From Lingula anatina (lineage: Eukaryota; Brachiopoda; Lingulata; Lingulida; Lingulidae): a stretch of DNA of 64,000 nt. The notes beneath the pieces were generated by a model, which saw only the letters and a list, made by a program, of their open reading frames with translations, did no database searches and had not been told where the DNA came from. Each line of letters opens with the position of its first letter. Positions within the stretch are counted from its first letter, which is position 1. This document shows, in pieces, positions 28,701-39,796 of the stretch. Both the position numbers and the translations under genes were made by a program. The DNA is taken from NCBI RefSeq assembly GCF_001039355.2, contig NW_019776110.1, forward strand, positions 1-64,000, written 5' to 3'.

Positions 28701-29752
28701 AACAACCCGTCCGGTTGAATAAATTCCCATAGCCATACATATGCGTCTGTAAAGGTAAAGCTGGCAATTTTTTGCTAGAAATGGGTCTTAAGTACGTCAC
28801 GTCCAAATATATTTTGATTGCGCTTTCAGAAACAATGTCTACTTCACCATTTCACTTATTTAAAACACGTAGTCGCACCCAGACAACCTCTGCGACATTT
28901 TTTAAATTGTTTTACTTGGAACACAAAGTCTTATCTTCTCTCACCAATATGATCGATCGAGACAAATGGAGTGAAGTTTTTTTTCATTGACAAAATTCAG
29001 AGAAACTTCCTGCTACGAATGAGATAACGAATGCTTGGCTGTATTTTGACAAAAGCTACGGATGAACAGGCTTATGATTGAAGTACTTATGGGTCATCAA
29101 CGCAAAAAATCAAGGACCCCCCTCCCCCCCCCCCTCCCCACCACCACCACAACCACAACCACAACCATCCTTCGCCCTTTTTCTGAATGGTGCACCGACA
29201 CTTTTAATTTGTTTCCTAGGCATCTGCGTTGGGAGAATTCTTTCAAATTTCTACACAATATAATTGGTCCTTCTTTTCTCGTCTTTCCTACGTTGCATTT
29301 GATAGAAAGTCGATGTTGACCTTTCGGAGGACGCTCCCGGCTCCCTCTTGTGATTACCGAGGTTACCAATATGATGAAGGATGTAAATACACATTCAAAA
29401 GGCCATTCAAAAGCTTCTCTTCTTTGCTATCTATTGTAGAATATCATTAATTATTTCGTGGACAGTGCACGCTGATTGTAAGGAACCTTCGAAACCAGTT
29501 TCTGTATTTTCGGATTGTTTGCCTGTGACCTGATCATTATTTGCATATAATCCATCCGCTTTCTACATGTCTCATTGTATCAGCCTCTGCTAGCAAGGAA
29601 GAAATAAGACATTATTCTGAATAGATACATCACTTAAAAGCAATATAAAATGTTTAAATTGTCTGTTCATTAAAACAAACCTTTATTACTATCCTTTTCA
29701 CAAATTAGTGAATGTTATTTGTCATCCAGAAGAATTAGAATGAGGCATATGC

Positions 29753-29822
29753 AGGGGCGGATCCAGGATTATTTGAAGGGGGGTCCCCGGATGCAAAACC
29801 GAACCTATCACCCCCCCCCCCA

Positions 29823-29864
<42 letters not shown>

Positions 29865-29965
29865 TGGCGTGGGGTTCGGTGCCCGTTGAATGGCACCGAA
29901 AAAATTGGTATTTTAGAGGGCGAGAACGGGGCCATTTGGTACGGTTTAGAACTAAGATCCAGCTA
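29753..29965 (+). mobile_element. CAGGGGCGG-family copy, right end missing
   Basis: Begins CAGGGGCGGATCCAGGATTA and shares ATTTGAAGG, a C run, GGCGTGGGGTTC and TTGGTATTTTAGAGGGCGA with the element at 52793. A (CA)n expansion has grown inside it next to the C run. The matching CCGCCACTG end was not found. Confidence 0.6.
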
Positions 29966-30361
29966 GTCAAAATTCTCATTTCAAGAGGGGATCAGAAATC
30001 GAAGAGGGATACTGGAGACTATTCCTGGCTGTATGACAAATAAATCTGGTGACCTGTCCACCCAGGTCATTTATCTAGTGAAAGGTCTCAGGTTGAGACT
30101 ACCCTCTATTAGGGCCACAGATTGATTTTTCACCAGATGCAATGTACATGTATTCTTAGACATGCTAAATGTAGGTCCCAATATCAGAGTTATCCATATT
30201 TCTCACCATCTCTCAAATTACTGCAGTTTAAGTCTGTTTTTCAATAACCCACTTGAAATTTGTTTTCCACGCGGCTTTGTCACCTGTATGATAACTTTAA
30301 TAACTGATATACTGCAACCATGAATTTCTTTATAACCTGTTGTTCTTTATCAAAATGAGAA

Positions 30362-30363
<2 letters not shown>

Positions 30364-30412
<49 letters not shown>
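30364..30412. repeat. (TA)n-(GA)n compound microsatellite
   Basis: About 15 TA units running directly into about 9 GA units. Confidence 0.95.
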
Positions 30413-30701
30413 TAGTACAGAAATAACAATCGCCTAAAACTCTACTGTGAAAAAGTTATCGCAGTTCTCAAGTTAAAACGAACCATGCTCTCCGAACAAG
30501 CGAAATAATTGCCAAGCAGACAGTGACAATATTTTCCTGTCTAACCCTCATGCCTTACGACTAATTGCGTATTTGCAGCCTAAATGATTCACTGCTACAT
30601 GATTTGTATATACTGGTACTTGCTGTGTTTTATAAAGACCAACATATGCTATGTGATATTTAACAAAAGAAGTCGGTGATGTAATATCCAGCCAACATTT
30701 A

Positions 30702-30786
30702 GGGCGCATTCAGATTCACACATCGTATTAGCTGGATCGGTCAAACTTTGTGGGGGATTCCCGCTAAAATGAATCTGAATGGGGTC
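30702..30786 (+). mobile_element. Miniature 85-bp Harbinger-like element
   Basis: Preceded by TTA (30699-30701) and followed by TTG. Ends are GGGCGCATTCAGATTC and GAATCTGAATGGGGTC, an inverted repeat in which only the outer few bases differ. It also holds GGATCGGTC and GGGGGATTCCCGCTAAA, echoing the larger elements. It is the smallest member seen. Confidence 0.55.
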
Positions 30787-31085
30787 TTGGAAAACGATGA
30801 TGGATGCTTTATGTACATTTAAAGCTCATGTAACTTTTGGTGACATTACACCAAATGAAATGTGAAAAATGTGTTAAGCTGTCGAATATCGTTGTGCCTC
30901 ATCACAAATACACGCGGACACGCATGCTCATGAGCATGCGACCGCGTACGCGTGCTCTACAGAGAACAGAGAAATTAAACCAGATTAAACCACGCATTGT
31001 CTTTTAAACATTTGAAATAAATTCCATGAAAACTGAAAAAGATGCTTGAGAGTGATATTCAGTAATTCCCCTCTGTCTCTTTTTA

Positions 31086-31159
31086 AAAAAATCCTAAAAG
31101 AAATGATCACGGTAAGATATTTTAATATCTTACCGTGATCATTTCTTTTAGGATTTTTT
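31086..31159. repeat. Perfect 36-bp inverted repeat with 2-nt loop
   Basis: The left arm 31086-31121 is exactly complementary to the right arm 31124-31159, separated by TT. The arms contain GAAATGATCACGGTAAGATA. Beyond the arms pairing continues with a one-base offset in an A/T run. No target duplication was recognised. Confidence 0.85.
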
Positions 31160-32404
31160 AAAAATCAAATCTGCCCTTTTGCACACTGGCTGGGCTTCTA
31201 AAATATGTTATGAAGAACACAAAATGTGACGCAATTAACAGGAGAAACATCTGTCATCTGAGAGGTGAACCAGTGCATTGTGCTGCTATATACTTACATA
31301 TTCATGTAAGGTGTGCAATTAGCATTTGACTTTTTTTTAAGATTTCACCTTATTTCATTTATCATTTCGCGCGTCCTGCGTAAAAACACATAACAGATGT
31401 AAGAGTGACCATATATATACAAAGAAAAATAAACTAATAATAACAATAATGACAAATCATTTAATGGTCCAAAAAAGACAGCATTACTTGGTTTACAAAT
31501 CCATTATGTTAAGTCGTAATATAGTAATATTTGGATCTGTGGAGGGCGTTAATATTTTTAACGACTGGTCATGACTGCACAATGTCCAAGCTTATGAGTT
31601 AATGATATTAATAACCGGGCGTAAATCTTGCCATTAATACACGTTTATCTCAACGGTTATGACTCCTGGAAGAGATTTTAATGATCAGTTAAGTTATATA
31701 TGATTGTAAATGTAACTTAATACATCCCTACCTGATAGTAATTAACGAGGCGCGTGGTGAAAATCTCTGGGCAAACTTGAAGTAACAATCTGCCTATGGT
31801 TCCGAGAAGTCGCAGGACTGATTGTGTATTTAATGTTGTGACTGGAAGCCGAGTTACTCACCAATATATACTGGTACGTTTAAAACCTTTCAAATAACGA
31901 TAAAAAGGGACAGAGACTAGCTGCGTCCTACTTTCGACTCGTGTTATTTGGTTGACAGACACCAGCATTTTCATTTTAGTGTATGCATATTTGTTTGCTG
32001 AAATGATATAGATAGAATAGTGAAAATCCGAGCAATTAGTCGTTTCTTTTTTTATCAAGATGTAGAAAAGATCTTATATGTCAACGCTCCTTGGAAAACG
32101 CTGTTGATTGACTGAATCTCAAGTACATATGTAATCTTATGAAAAGATCAGATGGTTTTTCGTCGCGAATGCTAGTAGTTATAATAATGTGTACTTAACT
32201 TTTCCTATCAATTATCCGAAGGAGCTTTACTATGAGCGTCTTCGAAATCCTATTTCGTATTGACAAGTTTTACTACTTTGACGAAAAAAAAAGAAAACAC
32301 ACATTGCTATGCCATTGTTTTGCAACTGGAGCGTTTAACCAGCCGACTGTACTGCGCAATGAGATTGTCATACAGAGTAATAAAAAAAAGTCACACAAAA
32401 TTTT

Positions 32405-32435
<31 letters not shown>

Positions 32436-32979
32436 GAGTAAACTGATCTGAAACTAGTTACATGTGTCTGTTATCTAAAAAGCCTGCAGCTGATATTCCA
32501 TTTTCATGCAAGTCCCTTGACAATGCCGCGTGTACTAGGGGTTTACTGACGTGCAGACATTTTGGGGTGGGGGTGGGGTTTTTGTTCAAAGTGGTTCGAG
32601 CACAATAGAGATTGGGAGGTGTATGTACGTGTGTACATTTAACATGAATCCAAATACAAATTCAATCTGGATATCACATTAAAAACATGGTTTATAAGTA
32701 TATTCCCTATTTCGCAAGTAAGTAGCAAAGTACAATTTTTTAGTCTGGTGTGTTTTGATACATAATGGGAGTGCAACACAATTGTCTCACCTACTGCAAT
32801 CAAAACAATTGTCTCTCCTATTCCAGAATACATCCAGTGCAACGGTCCCTCCTTATATATAATTCTGTCCCATGCAAGTGCTGCTTGTATTTCGTCATTG
32901 TTCATTTTCTGACTAATATCTCTGTACTAGTCTAATGCCTTTTTTATCCTACTGACTTTTTAGACTGCTGAAGTGACCT

Positions 32980-33045
32980 CAAATATTTATTGTGCCATTG
33001 CTAAAAGAATTTTAATTCTTTTAGCAATAGCAAAATAAATATTTG
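32980..33045. repeat. 32-bp inverted repeat with 2-nt loop
   Basis: The left arm 32980-33011 pairs with 33014-33045 with two mismatches; the loop is TT. The centre ATTTTAAT and loop are the same as in the hairpin at 31086, but the arms otherwise differ. Confidence 0.75.
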
Positions 33046-33125
33046 AAAAAAAAAAACACGTACGTTATTCCACGTATCTTCATGCATTATGTGGTGCCTT
33101 TCATTATGTGTTTTAAAATGTGTGT

Positions 33126-33127
<2 letters not shown>

Positions 33128-33166
<39 letters not shown>

Positions 33167-33189
33167 CGTGTGTGTGTGTGTGTGTGTGT
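33128..33189. repeat. (GT)n microsatellite
   Basis: GT units with a single GGGC interruption near 33164. Confidence 0.95.
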
Positions 33190-33997
33190 ACCTTTATATG
33201 TATATATACAAGTTGCCAACACCACTAGAAGTAAGCCAGCAGTCTTCAGTCATCTGTGGAATGATCCGGGTGCATGCTTACTTCTCCAAAGATTTTTTCT
33301 GAATATGGAGTTTCAGTTCTTTATCAGGAAAAGAAATAATGCCCTGTTTCACTTCATTGCAGGATTTGCGAGATAGAGAGGTTGTTTTTGAGTAGTTTTG
33401 TTGAAAGATATCTAGACTGCGACGTCTAAGTACCATGTCTGCGCCGGCGATGAAACCATAATGCTCATGACAGATAACCCTTTTTTGTGAACACTTTTTA
33501 AGAATAAATAAGAACTCTGATTTATATAAGTCAAGTTCAAACAAAACTGCAAGTAAAATAATATTTATAAATCTTCTTCATGTAAAAAATTATGTCGAAG
33601 TGAAATTTATTTGACCCCACTTAGCAACACCACGGCAATTTCAATGTGCGCAATTCTTAGTTAACGACAGGTTTTAGATTACTCGGCTAGCAACTTGAGA
33701 AGAGGTTTAAAAAAAGTGAAAGGAAAATGACATTTTATATAAATACAGACTATACCCTCCTCAAAGATACTTCCTAATCCCTTCGCATTTAAAAAAAAAT
33801 CTGCCAGGAAGTTTTCTGATTCAAGGAAGCAAATTTATTACGTCCCAGTTTAAATAACAGACCACGTAACGTTTGCAATCTTGATAACGAATGGATACGT
33901 TTTTTATTATCACATACACAAAAGGAAACTAAAAAACATAACCTCCATTTGAGTGGGCGAACGAGGCAGATAAAAATCTGCACTTGAAAAATGTTTC

Positions 33998-34140
33998 CAT
34001 CACCGCTTTTATACAACATAACAAGGAAAGGACCGCAGGCGACTTTTTAAAATACATTTAGGTCGATAAGATAAGTGGTGGCCCGAGGGAGCATTCTTCA
34101 CTCCCCTGTCATAATTTTGTCAATGAATAATGAATAAATT
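33998..34140 (+). repeat. Direct duplication, copy 1
   Basis: Shares CATCACCGCTT, GACCGCAG, TACATTTAGGTCGATAA, AGTGGTGGCC and CAATGAATAATGAATAAAT in order with 35549-35703. Further 3' the two also share a weaker GATTCGTCTCAGGTTAA-like block (34283 and 35782). Confidence 0.6.
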
Positions 34141-34744
34141 AAGAGATATGCGGGAAAAGAAACATTGAAAATCATTCTTTCTGATAGTCTGAAATTGCTC
34201 CTTACGGTGGCTAGGGTACGGTACACGTGAGTGGCCTACTCCAAGCAGTCAGACAACGGGCCTGTTGCTTTTTGATTGTCGAGGTTCGTCTCACGTTAAC
34301 GGGTCCAAAGAAGAATGAAAACTCATAGAAATAACGCAGCATGCCTTGGTTTCTATTATAAAAGACGATTCATACTTCTAACGAGATTTAGTGCAGTATC
34401 AGCATTTTGGGGAGAAAAATACCATTTTCTATTTTGTATTTTTTTTTTCAGGTATTAGGCCATCCATCGAAATGATCTGTCCGACAATATAAAGCTAGAT
34501 GATGGCGCCAAGGTGGGGCATTTGCATAAATTTCTAAAATCACTTGTTTCTTGTTTTTTCTTTTATATCAGTTTTCACAAGAAATTGACCCGGTCACTTC
34601 AAAAGGGGAAAATTCACAAACGAACACTTGATGGACAATCCAAGATACCTTTTTGGTATTTGATTTATTTCTACAAGTACATAATATTTTGATTAGAGAA
34701 ATAGATATTCATGTATCCGATGAACGTACTGTATATGTATCTAA

Positions 34745-34953
34745 GGGCGCATTCCCATAGATTTTAGATCGATCTATCCCGTGGGGAGTCTCACTAGATT
34801 ACTGTCAGCTTAGCCGGCTTAAATGTCTGTTCCGCCTACTACTGTAAGGGGGTAATTAACTTCCGTGTCCGCTCGGCTGACAGCTATTTAGCGTGAACCC
34901 CCAGGGAGCTAGGTCGATCTAGTTGGATCGGCCTAATCTCTGGGAATGGGGTC
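34745..34953 (+). mobile_element. Harbinger-like MITE, copy B
   Basis: Exact TAA on both sides (34742-34744, 34954-34956). Left end GGGCGCATTCCCATAG and right end TGGGAATGGGGTC are inverted repeats, continuing into TAGATCGATCTA-type inner arms. Non-coding, 209 bp. It is closest to copy C at 36119, in the opposite orientation. Confidence 0.75.
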
Positions 34954-35548
34954 TAAGACGTTAAAACGTCTAAAAACGGCTGGTAGATAAACATCGTAGT
35001 TGAAAACTTTAACTCTTATCTGTCTAAGTATGACATGGATCCTTCTCCCATTGTCATTTTATGACTGTATGCTTTGGTACTTTGTGATACCAGAAATTCG
35101 ATTTTTGTAACATGTACTTATTCTACCCTGGACATGTTTACAAGCGTGCCGCCATTTGCATTTGTAAAGATTAACAGCCCAGTGACATAATTATTCTGAC
35201 CAGGGGGTCTGGACCTGGTCAAGGACATGCAGAAGGAAGTACAAACAAAGGCGACCTCAGATAATAGGAATGTGACTAATTATCTGTCATTAACTTATCT
35301 GCGCCCCTCTTCATGGCAGGGGCTTAGCAACAGTCCTTGACAACGGAGGGTGGTTTAGTAGCTATATATAGAGGACCTTAGTGGGGTTTGTCCAGATAGA
35401 CACTTTCACCAAAAGTCAGTTTATGCAACGTAAAATATATATATATTTTTTCCTTTTTGTTACTATAAACAGTAATAAAACAAAACATAACCCTTTTTTC
35501 CCTATTGCGGGGGAATGAGAAAGATGATAGAGAAATAGACCTGTCTTC

Positions 35549-35703
35549 TTCACCGCTTACATGAAGCTTCTCCATGACAAGAACACGACCGCAGACAACA
35601 TTTTTCTATACATTTGGGTCGATAAAAAAGTGGTAGCCTGGGGAGCAATGGGAGCCTTTTCTTCTCCTCAATTATAAATTTTGCCAATAAATAATGAATA
35701 AAT
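35549..35703 (+). repeat. Direct duplication, copy 2
   Basis: Diverged copy of 33998-34140 in the same orientation, 1.55 kb apart; carries TACATTTGGGTCGATAA and CCAATAAATAATGAATAAAT. Confidence 0.6.
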
Positions 35704-36118
35704 GACTAGATAAACACAGAAAGAAAGGGGGAAACCATTTTTATTTCTGTAATTCGATCGCGAAGCCAACGGTGGGTGCATGATTCGTCTCAGGTTAAGC
35801 ACGTTTCACCATCATTCCATTAGAATAACAATAACAATATGAATTATAATAACACAAACGTATGTACGAGTTGATGTACGATTTGTGAAGGGTTTGGGAT
35901 ATATTTCCTCATGCAAAAATGTGGCCAGGTGCCACAGGAGGCTTGCACAGTATGTTAATGTCGGTTGCAAGTGTCCAGTAAGGCGTTTTGCGGTATATTC
36001 AGTCAGCTGTGATAAGTACATGTACCAGTACATACACTCTATGTTATCTTGGCTGAGCTCAAAAGGAAACTGCTTACACCGTATGGATGTAGATGATGTC
36101 AGGTGATGTCTCTTCTAA

Positions 36119-36333
36119 CACCCCATTTCCATAGATTAGATCGACCTACTTTAGATCGACCTAACTCCCTGGGGGTTCACGCTAAATAGCTGTCAGCTGG
36201 ACGGACACGAAAGTTAATTATCCCCTTACAGCTTGTAGTAGGCGGGACGGACATTTAAGTCGGATTATCTGAAAGTAATCTAGTGAGTCTCCCCGCGGGG
36301 ATAGATCGATCTAAAATCTATGGGAATAGAGCC
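36119..36333 (-). mobile_element. Harbinger-like MITE, copy C
   Basis: Preceded by TAA (36116-36118), followed by TTA (36334-36336). The left end CACCCCATTTCCATAGATTA pairs with the right end AAAATCTATGGGAATAGAGC. The inner arms and core CCCCTTACAGCTTGTAGTAG match copy B reversed. It lies directly against copy D. Confidence 0.73.
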
Positions 36334-36336
36334 TTA

Positions 36337-36584
36337 GAGACCATTCCTAGACCCTATCGTGCCAACTGTGGATTGATCTATCTCCAAGGGGGTTCTCGCT
36401 AAATTGCAATCAACTAAAGCGGCTTAGATATCTGTCACGCCTACTGAAGCTGCTAGGGGGTAATTAATTATCGTTTAGCAGCTTTAGTAGGCGTGCCGTC
36501 ATCTAGGCCGCTTAAGCTGAATGTGAGAATCCCTTAGGAGATGGGTCGACCGTGTTAGATCGATATGGGTATGGGAACACAGTC
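36337..36584 (+). mobile_element. Harbinger-like MITE, copy D
   Basis: TTA duplicates at both ends (36334-36336, 36585-36587). The left arm GATTGATCTATCTCCAAGG and right arm CCTTAGGAGATGGGTCGACC pair; the core CACGCCTACTGAAGCTGCTA pairs with TAGCAGCTTTAGTAGGCGTG in outline. Non-coding, 248 bp, same subfamily as copies A and E. Confidence 0.74.
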
Positions 36585-36786
36585 TTAACAGCAACATGGC
36601 AATGTCAGGTCTTCCGAATTACGCCTTAAGTGTTTTTCTTTCTTTCTTCTTCAAACCAGCCAGGCCATCGATCGCGCGAGTCAATCTGAATCTCTGTGTA
36701 TAAAGATATTTATTGCTTGGCATTGTACACCTATTGCCATGTTAATTTCGTTTTGTAATAAAACAAAAAAAAATTCAATATAAGCT

Positions 36787-36876
36787 GTCTGAAGCAAAAT
36801 GATCAATGTCAATATTATCGAAAGCAAACCCCTCAATACCAATATTGTCTAAAGCAAAACCATCAAGGATAATGTT
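36787..36876 (+). repeat. Minisatellite, three 30-bp units
   Basis: Units start at 36787, 36817 and 36847, each with the frame (G/A)TC(T/G)(G/A)AAGCAAA...ATCAA/CTCAA...AATATT/AATGTT. Units are diverged by several substitutions but keep exact length. Confidence 0.6.
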
Positions 36877-37492
36877 GTTCTATTTTTCTATTCAATATAA
36901 ATAAAAAACGACCTGATAAAAGTATAAATATCCTCGTTGAAAACTTCCTTGTTTGATACACTAATAACCTGTACGTTAGAAATATATGAGGCATTACATA
37001 AGGGTGTTAACCTGACCTGTTCTTCATGGTAACCAATACGCCAAACAGCAACCAAATGGTGTGTTTTTTGTGTTAAAATTGGCTATAATTTCAACCATGT
37101 TGACAAGACGCCAGTCTGCACAGTGAAAAGATGTGCTGTCATGATAAACATGAACTGCAAGTCCTTCCACTCAAAAGAACACAATTTGCACAATTTGCAC
37201 AGTAAACAGATAACTGTTATGCAATCATTAACAGCTTTGACTTCCGTCATTATTCATGTTGTATTTCTTTCATCGACGTGTTTTATGCGACAACCCGTCG
37301 AATGGAAACAGTGTTCTTGAAAAGAAACATTTTATCAGCAGCCTTAATTCTTATCACGGTTATTTGTATAAATTGTACGTGACGAACTGCACGTACTTGT
37401 ATTACGCTTAACGAAACAGATACGATACGAATATTACGTTTTATATATCACATGTCATCGTGACAAATGATGCAAATTTTGTGTTCCGGACC

Positions 37493-37494
<2 letters not shown>

Positions 37495-37541
<47 letters not shown>
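37495..37541. repeat. (GA)n microsatellite
   Basis: About 23 GA units. Confidence 0.95.
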
Positions 37542-37545
<4 letters not shown>

Positions 37546-38349
37546 TAAGATAATTCTTTATGGCGTTTCCTAGACCCACATTTCATAAATTCACCTTAAT
37601 CTCCAAGGCATACCCGGTCCAATACCTTTGAAGAAAAATACTGCCTTTAACATGTTAGAGAGTTTTCAATTTTATTTCTTATTGACCTGGCGAATTTCAC
37701 CAATCTCTTTCCCCATCACGAGGGTAATTCAAAAACTGAAAACCTAGCACAAGAATAAAATAGAAAATTGTTAGTAATATTTCCTGTTTAGTGCATACAT
37801 GAAAAGATTGTAAGAAAACTTGGTGAGGTGGGTCACCTTGACATTGAAACAACACACGTGCCCTACCAAGCGTTTTCAATAATTTTCTTTTTCAATATAA
37901 TCAACCGCCGGCAAACACTTTCAGAGCCACCGTACAGCCATGGGAACTCGATAGAAACTCACTTTCGTTTTACTGGCCACTTGCAAGAGACGAAAGTACC
38001 ATGCCTCATGTCAAATCGCCCTATACCATATCTGTCACAAGATAATCATTTTAATATGGACGAGATCGATAATACCACATTCGTTTATCAAACGAAATTC
38101 ACTCTGAAATAAAAAAAGCCAGGATAAATGAAAGCAGCATGACTTCCGTCTCTTTGAGTCGCTGTAATTTAGCAGTAATGTATTGGGGGGGGGGGGGGGG
38201 GAACAAAAGTGAATTTGCCATGCCGCCTTCTTTTGTATAGACAAACTGACAAGCTCCTACGGGCCATAAGATTTTGTTGTTCAACATGCTGATTTTGGTG
38301 TTAAACCCCCGCAAAACTTAATCAGTGTCCCCGGTTGTGAAGTGTCCAA

Positions 38350-38590
38350 GACCCCATTCCCATACCTAGGTCGATCTAGCAGGATCGACCCATCTCCGAA
38401 GGGTTTCTGGCTAATTACATTCAGCGTAAGCGGGTCTGATGTCTGGCACGCCTACTGAAGGTGTTAGGGGGTAATTAACTATCGTTCGGCAGCTTCAATA
38501 GGCGTGCCAGACATCTAAGCCGCTTAATCTGAATGCAATTTAGCGAGAATCCCTTCGGAGATGGGTCGATCCTGCTAGATCGATCAATTT
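38350..38590 (+). mobile_element. Harbinger-like MITE, copy E, right end lost
   Basis: The left end GACCCCATTCCCATACCTAG and inner arm GGATCGACCCATCTCCGAAG pair with CTTCGGAGATGGGTCGATCC on the right, a near-perfect match. The core matches copy D. The last roughly 20 bp of the right terminus seen in copy D are absent. It sits about 100 bp before the LINE remnant. Confidence 0.7.
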
Positions 38591-38689
38591 CGCGGCAACA
38601 TCACATACTTCTTAACAACATAATCACCATCAATATTTAATGATATATTATTAGTTTAGTGGTATTCAGAATACGCACAGGCCAAAGGA

Positions 38690-39785
38690 AGTTCAAAGAT
38701 ACACTTTGAAAATGCTAGTATGCGAAAATGGACAAGTTTTATTAGGAAGTGGATTTACTCCTTTTTATGCCAAAGATATCAGAGAGTGAAATGTGGTCAG
38801 TGTAAATCTGACTGGGTCCAGCTTAACAGAGGGGTACCTCAGAGGACAAAGTTAGGTCCAATTCTGTTTATAACAATGATAAATGATCTAATAACCTGCT
38901 GCCCAGATATAAAATTCGTTGATGACACATCTATTTATGAAATTTGTCAGTTTGGCAAAAAGTCACTTCTTTCACAGGCAATAGAGCAACTTGAAAATTG
39001 GGTTAGAAAAAACAATATGAAATTGAACGTAAAGAAACCAAATGTATAGATTTTAACTTTACCAAATGTACAGATATCATACCAACACTATTGGTAGATG
39101 GAGAAATTGTAGAAAAAGTGAGTAAATTTAAGCTACTAGGATTAACTCTGACCCCTGATCTCAAGTGGACAGAACATGTGCAGTTTATTTATTCCAAGTC
39201 TTGTGCCAAGCTTTTTTTATCTCAGACAGTTGAAAAGGGCAAAACTGGACACTGAGGATCTAATAGTTATATATCAGTCAATAATCAGATCAGTCCTAGA
39301 ATATGCATGCCCTGTGTGGGAGCCTGGTCTTACAGCCGAACAATGCGAATGCTTAGAATCTGTTCAAAGGAGAGCTCTTAGAATTATTTGCCCATTTTAT
39401 ACTTACAAAGATGCCCTACAGGCTAGCAATCTCACCTCTCTGAGGGAGAGAAGAGATGTTTTATTTAAGAACTATTTTACAAAAATCAAGAATTTTAATA
39501 AGTTACACCATCTGTTTAAAGAAAAGAATCCAAGAAATCTCAGGGTCAGCAACAAATTTTTAATACAAAGGGTGAAAACGGAGCGTTTTAAATCATCCTT
39601 TATAATGCACAGTCTTTTAAATTTCTATAAAATACTGCTCCAAATTGTCTTATAAGTCTTGTTTTAAAGCTTTGGTCTTTTAGCCTATAACTTTTAGTTA
39701 CCTTTAAATACCTTATGATTTTATATATGATACATTGTAAAACTTCAACCCTTGGGTTGTGATTATAGCAAATAAATAGATTATT
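38690..39785 (+). mobile_element. 5'-truncated non-LTR (LINE) retrotransposon, dead copy
   Basis: Only the 3' part of the reverse-transcriptase ORF and a short 3' UTR remain; no endonuclease or ORF1 is present upstream. The end carries AAATAAATAGATTATTAT, resembling the short A/T-rich tails of CR1/Jockey-type LINEs. 5' truncation is the usual result of target-primed reverse transcription. The exact 5' boundary and target-site duplication were not resolved. The subfamily assignment is tentative. Confidence 0.8.
38720..39655 (+). pseudogene. Reverse-transcriptase remnant of the LINE
   Basis: The conceptual protein contains GVPQRTKLGP, matching the LINE GVPQGxxLGP block, then FVDDT, the catalytic FxDD block. 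The 3' half carries the LINE C-terminal region with IRSVLEYACPVWEP and LESVQRRALRIICP. Two frameshifts interrupt it: one near 39040, so the first open segment ends at 39049, and one in the T run near 39210-39216. Between them the middle is readable in a second frame (LLVDGEIVEKVSKFKLLG), then reading returns to the first frame. No intact ORF survives, so it cannot be autonomous. Base composition is like its surroundings, suggesting an old insertion. Confidence 0.82.
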
Positions 39786-39796
39786 ATAAAAATACT

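Larger units (their letters stand above)
19045..29752. other. No gene recognised outside the listed repeats
   Basis: Contains the GA tract at 21909, the 54-T run, the 175-bp duplication pair and the 24999 MITE. The 145-codon open frame at 21942-22379 has no recognisable domain, no second-species support available here, and overlaps the 21909 microsatellite neighbourhood. Confidence 0.5.

Noticed and set aside
29062-29369. Three overlapping frames with Thr/Pro/Val runs
   Set aside because: Produced by a C-rich and CCA-repeat stretch near 29118-29166 read in different frames.
33001-33376. Cys/Val or His/Thr-rich frames
   Set aside because: Translations of the GT/CA microsatellite on both strands.
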